Part shown: positions 7,843 to 14,939 of the stretch, piece by piece
How the letters are laid out: the number at the start of each line of letters is the position of its first letter
How positions within the stretch are numbered: the stretch's first letter is position 1
NCBI GenBank assembly: GCA_013816325.1
Contig: JACDEP010000012.1
Span: 1 to 22,981, forward strand
DNA length: 22,981 nt
Reading direction: 5' to 3'
From: Methylotenera sp.
GTDB lineage: Bacteria; Pseudomonadota; Gammaproteobacteria; Burkholderiales; Methylophilaceae
Made by a program: the position numbers and the translations under genes
The notes under the pieces: model-generated
What the model saw: the letters and a program-made list of their open reading frames with translations, nothing else
The model's database searches: none
Told to the model about the DNA's origin: nothing

Positions 7843-9002
7843 GCTGTTACCGCCTGCACTGCCTGTTTAGCCGCATCGGTTAAACCGTCAGCCGAGATGA
7901 TATTGAGCCCACTTGTACGTAGCATTTCTTTACCTAAATCCACATTAGTACCTTCTAAACGCACGATGACCGGTATTTGCATACCAACTTCTTTCACTGC
8001 CGTGATAATGCCTTCGGCAATAATGTCGCAACGCATGATGCCGCCAAAAATATTTACCAGAATCGCTTTAACATTGCTATCTGCTGAAATAATTTTGAAT
8101 GCCTTAGCAACGGTTTCTGCCGTTGCACCTCCGCCTACATCCAGAAAGTTAGCCGGCGCGCCACCATGCAGCTTGATCAGGTCCATGGTTGCCATAGCAA
8201 GCCCAGCACCGTTAACCATGCAGCCGATATTGCCGTTTAGTGCGATGTAATTGATGCCGGCATGATGTGCAGCTGCCTCTTTGTTATCTTCTTGCGACCA
8301 ATCACGTTGTTCTGCCAAACTTTTCTGGCGATAAAGCGCGTTGTCATCCAGGCTCATCTTACAATCCAGCGCGTATAATTTTCCATCGGTAGTCACTACG
8401 AATGGGTTAATTTCCAGCAAGGCTAAATCGTTTTCCTTAAATAATCGATACAGACTTTTTAGCAAACGGCTGAATGCGCTGATTTGCTCTCCGCTCAATT
8501 CTAATTTAAATGCCAAGTTACGAGCTTGGTAATCCACCAGACCACTCAGCGGGTCGCAAATCTCTTGCAATATTTTTTCTGGACTCGTTGCGGCAATCTC
8601 TTCAATATCCATACCGCCAGCGCTGGAAGCCACTACGACGATGCGTTCCAATGTCCGGTCTACAAGCATTGATAAATATAATTCACGCGCAATTGGCAAG
8701 GTTTCTTCAATTAACACTTGGTTCACAGGCTGGCCGTCAGGAGCATTCTGATAGGTAACAAGGACTTTGCCTAATAACTCACTGGCTACCGATTGCGCCT
8801 CTGCAGTCGATTTCACAACCTTGACGCCACCTGCTTTACCACGACCACCGGCATGCACCTGGGCTTTAACTACCCAGGCATCGCTGTTGATGGTGGAGGT
8901 GACAGTCGCGATTTCCTTAGGGATAGCGACGACTTGGCCACGGGGAACTGGAATGCCATACTTTTGCAACAAAGTTTTGGCTTGGTATTCGTGCAAATTC
9001 AT
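7839..9002 (-). CDS. sucC: Succinate-CoA ligase [ADP-forming], beta subunit
   Basis: A 387-residue ATP-grasp beta subunit. The start was placed at the ATG at 9002, which gives the canonical MNLHEYQAK; a longer reading from 9032 adds ten residues (MCITFNKNVI) not found in the family. Seen: 'VVKAQVHAGGRGKAGGVKVV' ATP-grasp motif, 'LYLSMLVDR', 'GGMDIEEIA', 'LLEINPFVV', 'LDCKMSLDDNAL', 'GCMVNGAGLAMATMD', 'NFLDVGGGA' and 'VNIFGGIMRCDIIAEGI'. The last motif favours SucC over the malate-CoA ligase subunit MtkA, which has a different sequence there. It is the first gene of the sucC-sucD-ankyrin-nadE-glnB run and is divergent from serB across a 141-bp gap that must hold promoters for both. Confidence 0.95.
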   Translation of the reverse strand: MNLHEYQAKTLLQKYGIPVPRGQVVAIPKEIATVTSTINSDAWVVKAQVHAGGRGKAGGVKVVKSTAEAQSVASELLGKVLVTYQNAPDGQPVNQVLIEETLPIARELYLSMLVDRTLERIVVVASSAGGMDIEEIAATSPEKILQEICDPLSGLVDYQARNLAFKLELSGEQISAFSRLLKSLYRLFKENDLALLEINPFVVTTDGKLYALDCKMSLDDNALYRQKSLAEQRDWSQEDNKEAAAHHAGINYIALNGNIGCMVNGAGLAMATMDLIKLHGGAPANFLDVGGGATAETVAKAFKIISADSNVKAILVNIFGGIMRCDIIAEGIITAVKEVGMQIPVIVRLEGTNVDLGKEMLRTSGLNIISADGLTDAAKQAVQAVTA

Positions 9003-9112
9003 AATAACGTTCTTATTAAAGGTTATGCACATTTTCGCCCAATTCGCTTAAATGCGCTAGCGCTGGCTTCACAATGTGTATGCGTGGTAGCCAGGATGTT
9101 TAATAGGCAAGG

Positions 9113-9118
9113 TATAAT
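9113..9118 (+). promoter_or_regulatory. serB: Possible -10 element (TATAAT) of serB
   Basis: A perfect TATAAT sits 25 nt before the serB ATG at 9144. No convincing TTGACA-like -35 lies 16-18 bp upstream, and no TG extension precedes it. If it is real, the transcript would begin near 9125 with a leader of roughly 20 nt. That would exclude the alternative ATG at 9117, which overlaps the element. Confidence 0.4.
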
Positions 9119-9143
9119 GCGACTTTTGTCGAAAATATTCGGT

Positions 9144-9995
9144 ATGCGCCTTGTAGTTCAAGCCTCTGGGAAACAAAATTCACTCATTAGCTATTCACAC
9201 TTAGCCCATATCCATGCACTTTGTGGCACCAGCGTACAATTTGTGCAGACTGGGCAACATAGTTATCACTTGGCAAACCAGACTGTATTGCCTGCAGTTC
9301 AGGAGTTCTGTGCTTCACAGCATATCGATTGCAGCTACGTGCAGGACTCACATTTGCTCAAGCACTTTGGCCTGTGCGTGATGGATATGGACTCCACATT
9401 GATTGCCATTGAATGTATAGACGAAATCGCTGACATGGTAGGTATTAAACCGCAAATTGCAGCGATTACCGAACGCGCAATGCTAGGTGAACTGGATTTT
9501 TCCCAAAGCCTGCGCCAGCGCGTAGCTTTGCTGAAGAATTTAAAAGAATCGGACTTAATGCGGGTACTAAATGAGCGTTTAACACTCAACCCCGGTGCTA
9601 AAGAATGGGTTGAGGCTTGTAAGCAAAACAACATCACTACTTTACTCATTTCAGGTGGATTCATTTTTTTTGCAGAACGCGTAAAAACCATGCTAGGCTT
9701 GGATTATGCAATATCAAATTCATTGGAAATCGTTGACGGTTTGCTGACTGGCAATATTTTAGGCAATATCGTCGATGCGCAAACCAAGGCAGATGAACTG
9801 GTAAAACTGCGTAACAAATTAGGTTTAACGGTTGCGCAAACTATTGCAATAGGCGATGGTGCAAATGACCTTAAGATGATGTCTGCAGCTGGCATTGGTA
9901 TTGCTTACCATGCTAAACCTATTGTACAAACCCAGGCCACTTACGCGTTGAATCATACAGGACTGGAAGGCGCGATTGGCTTGCTAACTACTTAA
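9144..9995 (+). CDS. serB: Phosphoserine phosphatase
   Basis: A 283-residue HAD-superfamily enzyme that dephosphorylates L-phosphoserine in the last step of serine synthesis. Seen: an N-terminal ACT-like region (residues 1-75), then HAD motif I DMDST (81-85, nucleophile and acid Asp81/Asp83), the cap 'IDEIADMVG...ITERAMLGELDF', motif II 'LLISGGF', and motif IV 'AIGDGANDLKMM'. The start at 9144 (MRLVVQ) was chosen because SerB proteins begin with this strand and because a TATAAT lies just upstream. ATG 9117 would add nine residues and has a somewhat better ribosome binding site (AGGCAAGG), so it stays possible. Longer upstream reading runs antisense through sucC and is not real. The gene is convergent with the DUF455 gene, 14 nt apart. 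Confidence 0.94.
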   Translation: MRLVVQASGKQNSLISYSHLAHIHALCGTSVQFVQTGQHSYHLANQTVLPAVQEFCASQHIDCSYVQDSHLLKHFGLCVMDMDSTLIAIECIDEIADMVGIKPQIAAITERAMLGELDFSQSLRQRVALLKNLKESDLMRVLNERLTLNPGAKEWVEACKQNNITTLLISGGFIFFAERVKTMLGLDYAISNSLEIVDGLLTGNILGNIVDAQTKADELVKLRNKLGLTVAQTIAIGDGANDLKMMSAAGIGIAYHAKPIVQTQATYALNHTGLEGAIGLLTT

Positions 9996-10009
9996 AGCTC
10001 AAATTTTTC

Positions 10010-10828
10010 TTAGGTGCCTAACCTTTCAAGCTCAGCCTTAGTAAACCCTGCCGCCAATCTCGCTTCTAGATTGAACGGCCCACGCAACTTAGGCGCACTA
10101 TATTGGATTGCTAGTTGTTCATAAACGATGATTGGCTCCAAGCCACGTTGCTTACAAAGCCAATTGAACCAGTAGTTACCAATGGCTACATGGCCGATCT
10201 CATCTCGCAGGATAATATCCAATACCGCGGCTGCCTTTTCATCACCTGCCTGTGCCAATTTGCTGCGCAACGCAGGACTAGCATCCAAACCGCGCGCTTC
10301 CATGGTGCGAGGCACCAGTGCCATGCGTGCTAGCACATCGTCTTTGGTCCTGTCGACCATTTCCCACAAGCTGTCATGTCCGGTGAAGTCGCCATATTGG
10401 TAACCCATAGTGGCTAAATGCTCATTTAACAAAGTAAAGTGGTATGCCTCTTCTGCCGCCACTTCTAACCAATCTGTGTAATAGCTAGCTGGCATATCTT
10501 TAAAACGCCAGATTGCATCTAAAGCCAGGTTGATTGCGTTAAACTCGATATGGGCTAGCGCATGAATCAGCACCGCACGGCCTTCTGAAGTACGCATGTT
10601 CCGCTTAGGCACATTGAGCGGTGAGACAAGTTCGGGTTTAACTGGGCGGCCGGGAATCCTATGCATCGGCACAAGCTCAATAGCAATCTCCACCTTGATT
10701 CCACGTTGTAAGTAAAGCTGCCGCACGCCTTGGGCTTTATTTCCAGCATGCACTACACACAGCCAACCCAGTGCTAGCTGCCTTAATTCCATTTGTGCTA
10801 ACGGTAGATTTCTAAAGTTTGGTTGCAT
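10010..10828 (-). CDS. DUF455 ferritin-like protein
   Basis: A 272-residue protein of the DUF455 family, a ferritin-like four-helix-bundle family with a probable di-metal site and no agreed function. Metal-ligand-like motifs: 'HALAHIEFNAINLALDA' (about 89-105), 'EVAAEEAYHFTLLNEHL' (about 122-138) and 'ILRDEIGHVAIGNYWF' (about 206-221), i.e. repeated E/H pairs spaced as in ferritin-like oxidases such as tRNA hydroxylase MiaE. 'NVPKRN' and 'LGWLCVVHAGNKAQGV' are typical of the family. The ATG at 10828 was chosen (MQPNFRNLPL). The open frame extends to 10930, but that extension runs through the terminator at 10852-10879 and into the preceding gene's end. It is the gene after the six-gene exported module and probably has separate transcription. 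Confidence 0.85.
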   Translation of the reverse strand: MQPNFRNLPLAQMELRQLALGWLCVVHAGNKAQGVRQLYLQRGIKVEIAIELVPMHRIPGRPVKPELVSPLNVPKRNMRTSEGRAVLIHALAHIEFNAINLALDAIWRFKDMPASYYTDWLEVAAEEAYHFTLLNEHLATMGYQYGDFTGHDSLWEMVDRTKDDVLARMALVPRTMEARGLDASPALRSKLAQAGDEKAAAVLDIILRDEIGHVAIGNYWFNWLCKQRGLEPIIVYEQLAIQYSAPKLRGPFNLEARLAAGFTKAELERLGT

Positions 10829-10851
10829 GCGATTAATGATGCCTAAATAAA

Positions 10852-10879
10852 AATAAAGCCATTTAAAAATGGCTTTATT
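10852..10879 (-). terminator. Strong intrinsic terminator of the six-gene exported module
   Basis: The perfect arms AATAAAGCCATTT (10852-10864) and AAATGGCTTTATT (10867-10879) form a long hairpin. On the minus strand it is followed by TTTATTTAGG, so the T-rich 3' flank fits termination for the gene ending at 10902. It separates that gene from the DUF455 gene. Confidence 0.85.
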
Positions 10880-10901
10880 AAAAACAGCATTATACCGCCA
10901 G

Positions 10902-11747
10902 TTATTTAGCAGGTATAAAATCCAGCTCACCCGCTTTCATATCTGGCACCATGAGTGTTTTACCATCGTTAGTCAGGGCAATATCAGCAGCTGATTGATA
11001 ACCTTCTTTAACCAGTACGGCTTTACCGTTCACCGCTTTATATATCTTGCCGGTTTTCCAGTCGCTAATGAATATCTTGCCGGTTTTGGTTTTTACCAAG
11101 CCATCCGCGCCACCGAATCCCTCTGCCAACTTGGTAAATTTACCGTTCGCAAGATTGATTCGATATAAAGTGCCAGACTCAAAATCTACTTCTAGTAATT
11201 GTTTAGGCCCATCAGATAACAAACCGTTTGGTGCCAGCACGTTAGAGTTTTTGCTATCCGCAACTAAAGTTGCGCTGCCGCCTTTGCTTATTTTATAAAT
11301 CTGGCCGCCTGATTTCAGGTCCCCGCTATCGCTTACATAAAGGTTCCCAGCGTGATCCGCTTCAAGGTCGTTCAAGAATTTAGGCTTGCTGGCAAATGCA
11401 GCCGCGCTGGTATATTCTTTCCAGGTACCATCTTTACTCACCTCTAAGATACGGGTTTTATCAGCCACGTAAAGTTTGTCGCCAATAATCGCTAAACCTT
11501 TTGGGTCATCCATACCGGTAGCAAACACCGTTAGCTTGCCGTCCCTATCTAACTTGCTGATCTGGCCATCACCATCTTTATCGAAGCCATTAATTTCTGA
11601 AATATAAATTGTGCCGTCTTTAGCCTGTACGACTGATTCGGGCATTTTCAAACCAGTGACTTTTTGTAAGTCTTTAGCTTGGGAAATTCCGGCAAATGCC
11701 ATTAATAACAGCGTTGCGATGATTTTTTTATTCAGTTTTTTTTGCAT
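10902..11747 (-). CDS. Exported SMP-30/NHL-like six-bladed beta-propeller protein
   Basis: A 281-residue protein. Residues 1-24 form a signal peptide (IIATLLLMAFAGISQA, cut before KD). The mature part has repeated propeller blades: 'MPESVVQAKDGTIYISEI', 'DDPKGLAIIGDKLYVADKTRILEV', 'FLNDLEADHAGNLYVSDSG', 'APNGLLSDGPKQLLEVDFESGTLYRI', 'GGADGLVKTKTGKIFISDWKTGKIY' and 'SAADIALTNDGKTLMVPDM'. This resembles SMP-30/gluconolactonase-like and NHL-type propellers. A DKDGDGQISKLDRDG stretch looks like a calcium-binding loop. In enzymes of this fold the activity is lactone hydrolysis, but the full active-site set cannot be confirmed by eye. It is the last gene of the six-gene run: 39 nt after the unknown gene, good AGGAAA ribosome binding site, terminator directly after. 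Confidence 0.82.
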   Translation of the reverse strand: MQKKLNKKIIATLLLMAFAGISQAKDLQKVTGLKMPESVVQAKDGTIYISEINGFDKDGDGQISKLDRDGKLTVFATGMDDPKGLAIIGDKLYVADKTRILEVSKDGTWKEYTSAAAFASKPKFLNDLEADHAGNLYVSDSGDLKSGGQIYKISKGGSATLVADSKNSNVLAPNGLLSDGPKQLLEVDFESGTLYRINLANGKFTKLAEGFGGADGLVKTKTGKIFISDWKTGKIYKAVNGKAVLVKEGYQSAADIALTNDGKTLMVPDMKAGELDFIPAK

Positions 11748-11786
11748 TGTTTTTCCTATCGGAAGTTATGAGATAAGTTATTTGGT

Positions 11787-12350
11787 TTAGTAAAAATTGA
11801 TTTTCGGATTACTCTCCGCGCCAATCAAACCACAAGGTAATTTAGCATTGGATTCTGCCGGTGCTGAAGCGGGATTAATATCTATCTTGGTCATCAAATC
11901 CTGCATCGCAAGCTTATAAGCTTTATTTAGATGGTACCGTGTGCCGTTATCAAAACTTGCGTAACCCTGCTGCTGGGCTTCTCCAACATAGTGACCGAGC
12001 ACATTCCCACCGCCGGAATAGACGGTAGCTTCAAGCTGGCTGTGGTAAACCTGCATCTGCGGGTTATAAAAGACGTGGGGAGTTATGCGAATGATCCTAT
12101 CGGCAGTTTCATTGGCTTTGCATAAGGCTAAGTCGGTACTTTTTGCCTGTAAGACCTGATAAGCGATTGGTTCAACCAGCGGCCCTTGTTCAAACCAGTA
12201 ATCGTAATAGGGACTTAATAAATGTACACTGTAGTTGTATTCATTAGGGCTGATATACAACAAAGCGCTCTTGATTTGGACAGCTTGTACGCTATTCATA
12301 GCGCCAATTAATCCTATCATTAAGCTGATTTTTTTTAATAGATGTTTCAT
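11787..12350 (-). CDS. Exported protein of unknown function
   Basis: I do not recognise this 187-residue protein. Residues 1-23 form a clear signal peptide (cut after SVQA). The mature part has an aromatic-rich section 'YISPNEYNYSVHLLSPYYDYWFEQGPLVEPIAYQVL' (about 32-67) and a beta-rich middle 'RIIRITPHVFYNPQMQVYHSQLEATVYSGGGNVLGHYVGEAQQQGY' read in short strands. A helix 'LNKAYKLAMQDLMTKI' follows, then an Ala/Pro-rich tail. There are only two cysteines, Cys77 and Cys173, which could form a disulfide. The alternation of strands and a final helix is like small envelope proteins and lipoproteins, but there is no lipobox. It has a strong AGGAG ribosome binding site and lies 49 nt after the dehydrogenase gene and 39 nt before the propeller gene. 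Confidence 0.75.
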   Translation of the reverse strand: MKHLLKKISLMIGLIGAMNSVQAVQIKSALLYISPNEYNYSVHLLSPYYDYWFEQGPLVEPIAYQVLQAKSTDLALCKANETADRIIRITPHVFYNPQMQVYHSQLEATVYSGGGNVLGHYVGEAQQQGYASFDNGTRYHLNKAYKLAMQDLMTKIDINPASAPAESNAKLPCGLIGAESNPKINFY

Positions 12351-12399
12351 TTTGACTCCTTTTTAATTCCCGGATTCTAAGTGGTTATTTACTGAATGG

Positions 12400-13611
12400 C
12401 TATTTTCCGGCTGAGTAGGTAATTCGGTAAATCGTACCTGTTCTATCATCTGACACGTACAAGGCTTTATCCGTTCCCACAGCCACATCTACCGGCCTGC
12501 CCCAGGCCTCGCTGCCTAGAAGCCATCCTGTCGCAAAATCCTCTACGCTGACTGCCTGGTTATTGGCATCAAATTTTATTCTGACCAATTTATAACCAGC
12601 TGGCTGCTTGCGGTTCCATGAGCCATGTAGGGCTACAATGGCATCGGCTTTATAATCGGCAGGGAAGTCCGTTTTGTTTAAAAAGGTAATGCCGATAGGT
12701 GTAGTGTGTGCAGTAAAAGCAACTTCCGGTCCTTGGGCCGTTTGGCAAAAGCCTGATTCACTCGTAAAATTTGGGTCCTGGACCATAGGTTTACCGCGGG
12801 CATCGCCCCAGCAATAAGGCCAGCCATAATGTTTGCCTGCTTCTATTTTATTAAGATGTTCAGGCGGCAGCTCATCATTCACAGGCCCGCCTTTGGATGT
12901 GGATCGCATATCAGAGCCGTCATTAGTGGCATACATTTCACCTGTTTTGGGGTGCCAAGCAAAACCTTGAGAATTCCTCAACCCACGTGCCCAAATGGCA
13001 GATTGTTGATGTCTACCTAGTGTTTGCAATGCTCCGGCTGGTTTGCCATCTGTGGTGTAGCGCAGTATGGTCGCGCGCGTTACATCGCTTTCCACACAAA
13101 CATTACAACTAGAGCCTACATTGATAAATAAATAACCATCCGGACTCAGCTTAATCGTTTTGAGTGTATGCCAGCCCATGGCTAAGTTGCTAATGAATGG
13201 CGTGACTTTAGCCGGCCATTTACCAGTTTGTTTATCTAACCTTACTACGGAATCCTGATTAGCCACGAGCAGGCTATCGCCCACGAATACCATACCTTGC
13301 GGCGCATTGAGATGATCTGCCACAAGCGTTACAACATCTGCCTTCCCGTCTTTATTGGTATCTGAAACCATGACTACCTTGTTTTCCTTGGCAGTAGATA
13401 CATATAAGTTGCCAGCAACATCGAATATCATCAATCTGGAATTTTCTAGATATTGGCCATTTTTTGTATGCGCATCCGCATAGACTTCTATTTTAAAACC
13501 GGGCGGGAGTTTGATATTGCTGATGTCAGTCTGCGATTCAGCAGGCGTAATCCTGAACAGCACAAAAAATCCGAGCATTGAAAAAATAATGAATCTTAGG
13601 TATCGATGCAT
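12400..13611 (-). CDS. Exported PQQ-dependent sugar/sorbosone dehydrogenase-like protein
   Basis: A 403-residue protein with a signal peptide (about 1-26, FIIFSMLGFFVLFR core). The rest is a six-bladed beta-propeller of the soluble PQQ glucose/L-sorbosone dehydrogenase family. Motifs in order: 'IKLPPGFKIEVYAD' (33-46), 'GWHTLKTIKLSPDGYLFINVGSSCNVC' (two pieces, 146-172, with Cys169/Cys172), 'WARGLRNSQGFAWHP' (207-221), 'DELPPEHLNKI', 'HYGWPYCWGD' (261-270), 'ALHGSWNRKQPAGYK' (328-341) and a C-terminal 'WGRPVDVAVGTDKALYVSDD'. Such enzymes oxidise sugars or aldehydes in the periplasm and pass electrons to a carrier, here possibly the neighbouring cytochrome c. Activity and PQQ binding are inferred. 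It starts 13 nt after fccB. Confidence 0.85.
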   Translation of the reverse strand: MHRYLRFIIFSMLGFFVLFRITPAESQTDISNIKLPPGFKIEVYADAHTKNGQYLENSRLMIFDVAGNLYVSTAKENKVVMVSDTNKDGKADVVTLVADHLNAPQGMVFVGDSLLVANQDSVVRLDKQTGKWPAKVTPFISNLAMGWHTLKTIKLSPDGYLFINVGSSCNVCVESDVTRATILRYTTDGKPAGALQTLGRHQQSAIWARGLRNSQGFAWHPKTGEMYATNDGSDMRSTSKGGPVNDELPPEHLNKIEAGKHYGWPYCWGDARGKPMVQDPNFTSESGFCQTAQGPEVAFTAHTTPIGITFLNKTDFPADYKADAIVALHGSWNRKQPAGYKLVRIKFDANNQAVSVEDFATGWLLGSEAWGRPVDVAVGTDKALYVSDDRTGTIYRITYSAGK

Positions 13612-13624
13612 ACTTTATAAAGTT

Positions 13625-14938
13625 TTAAGTTAATGTATCCGTCCATATATTTTTGGACCAGGCCACAGCATATAACCCTTCCTGCTCACTGGGGTTAGCA
13701 GAAACACCCCCACCTTCAGCCGACACCATGATTTTCTTGGCTTCATCATAGCGGTACACATTGGCCACATGCATGGCAGATTTATCGGTGACATAGCTAT
13801 AACAGGTATTAGCGAAAACCGGCGCTGCATCTGGCGCTAAGCCAGCCATCAACTGCACAATCGCATTGGCACATATCTTGGCTTGGTTACTTGCCATATG
13901 TGCAGATTTAGGCAATGCGGCTGAAACAGCGTCACCTATGATATGGACATTCGGGGCTAGTTTTGATTCATACGTCAGGAAATCTACCTCGCACCAGCGT
14001 TTATCAATGTTATTCAAACCTATTTTTTGATTATCTATAAGCGCCATTTGGGCAGGCTTGCCGGCACGCTGCGGTGGGATAATATTGAGTACGTTAGCTT
14101 TCACCGTATCAAATTCCGTTTTGACTATGCGGTTGGCGATACCTACATCGACCACTATATTATTGGGCCGGTAGTCGATGATACCTGTATACATCTCGTT
14201 AAAGACTTTGGTGAACAACCCTTTTTTGGAAGTGATTTCTGGATTAGCATCCAGCACGATCACTTTGGATTTAGGTTTATTATTTTTGAGATAGAACGCG
14301 ACCTGAGCCGCACGCTCATAAGGACCCGGTGGGCAGCGATATGGCGCTTTGGGAACATTCATAACGAATACGCCGCCGTTTGGCATGGCTGAAAGCTGAT
14401 TATGCAGATTCACTGTCTGCCAACCGGCTTTCCAAGCATGCGGCACTTGTTTCTGTGCTTCTACACTTTGCAGCATAGGCAAGTCATCGTAGATAAAATC
14501 TATACCGGGCGCTATAATCAACCGGTCATATATGATTTCACCACGAATCATCGTGATTTTTTTATTGGTGGTATCGATTGCAGTAACTTCATCCTGTACC
14601 CATTGGATACCATGATTCTTTTTCACCAAGTCATAGCCAAATGTCAGGTCATTGATGGTTTTGCTGCCGCCTAGTACCAAGTTACTTAATGGGCATGACA
14701 CGAACTGTGGATTTTTCTCTATCACAATGACTTCTATTGCACCCTTACTCCACATCCGAAGATATTTTGCAGCAGTTGCCCCAGCATAACCGCCACCGAT
14801 AATGACCACTTTGCCGCCAGTTAGCTTATGAAACGGATTCTTAACGTCGCTAGCGCAACCAAACAAGGTCGAGCTCACAGCACTCAATCCAACGCCGTAA
14901 CCTGTAAATTTAATAAAGTCGCGACGATTAATTTTCAT
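13625..14938 (-). CDS. fccB: Flavocytochrome c sulfide dehydrogenase, flavoprotein subunit
   Basis: A 437-residue periplasmic FAD protein that oxidises sulfide and reduces the partner cytochrome. The start 'INRRDFIKFTGYG' is a twin-arginine signal like that of Allochromatium FccB. An FGC at 26-28 resembles a lipobox, so Tat lipoprotein status is possible. FAD-binding GGGYAGATAAKYL lies at 48-60. Cys82 in FVSCPLSN aligns with the covalent 8-alpha-S-cysteinyl FAD cysteine. Cys202 in YRCPPGPYERAAQ and Cys379 in NTCYS align with the redox disulfide pair. Also seen are 'APGIDFIYDDL', 'NIIPPQRAGKPAQ' and 'VHIIGDAV', then the C-terminal FCSD domain ending 'AWSKNIWTDTLT'. It starts 1 nt after the fccA stop, so translation is coupled. 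The call is very likely; the physiological substrate is inferred. Confidence 0.93.
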   Translation of the reverse strand: MKINRRDFIKFTGYGVGLSAVSSTLFGCASDVKNPFHKLTGGKVVIIGGGYAGATAAKYLRMWSKGAIEVIVIEKNPQFVSCPLSNLVLGGSKTINDLTFGYDLVKKNHGIQWVQDEVTAIDTTNKKITMIRGEIIYDRLIIAPGIDFIYDDLPMLQSVEAQKQVPHAWKAGWQTVNLHNQLSAMPNGGVFVMNVPKAPYRCPPGPYERAAQVAFYLKNNKPKSKVIVLDANPEITSKKGLFTKVFNEMYTGIIDYRPNNIVVDVGIANRIVKTEFDTVKANVLNIIPPQRAGKPAQMALIDNQKIGLNNIDKRWCEVDFLTYESKLAPNVHIIGDAVSAALPKSAHMASNQAKICANAIVQLMAGLAPDAAPVFANTCYSYVTDKSAMHVANVYRYDEAKKIMVSAEGGGVSANPSEQEGLYAVAWSKNIWTDTLT

Positions 14939-14939
14939 G

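Noticed and set aside
7839..9002. Malate-CoA ligase (mtkAB) instead of sucCD
   Set aside because: The beta subunit has the SucC-type NIFGGIMRCDIIAEGI motif and no serine-cycle genes are nearby; sucCD is the better call, though the families are related.
9003..9032. Ten-residue longer sucC start at 9032
   Set aside because: SucC proteins begin with MNLHEYQAK; the extra residues are not family-like.
8793..9143. N-terminal extension of serB by up to 117 residues
   Set aside because: The extension is antisense to the well supported sucC start region and lacks SerB similarity; the family start fits 9144 (or 9117).
10829..10930. 34-residue longer start for the DUF455 protein
   Set aside because: It would run through the intrinsic terminator at 10852-10879 and overlap the 3' end of the propeller gene; MQPNFRNLPL fits the family better.
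13630..13830. 66-residue frame inside the 3' end of fccB
   Set aside because: It is an alternate-frame shadow of fccB with no independent support.
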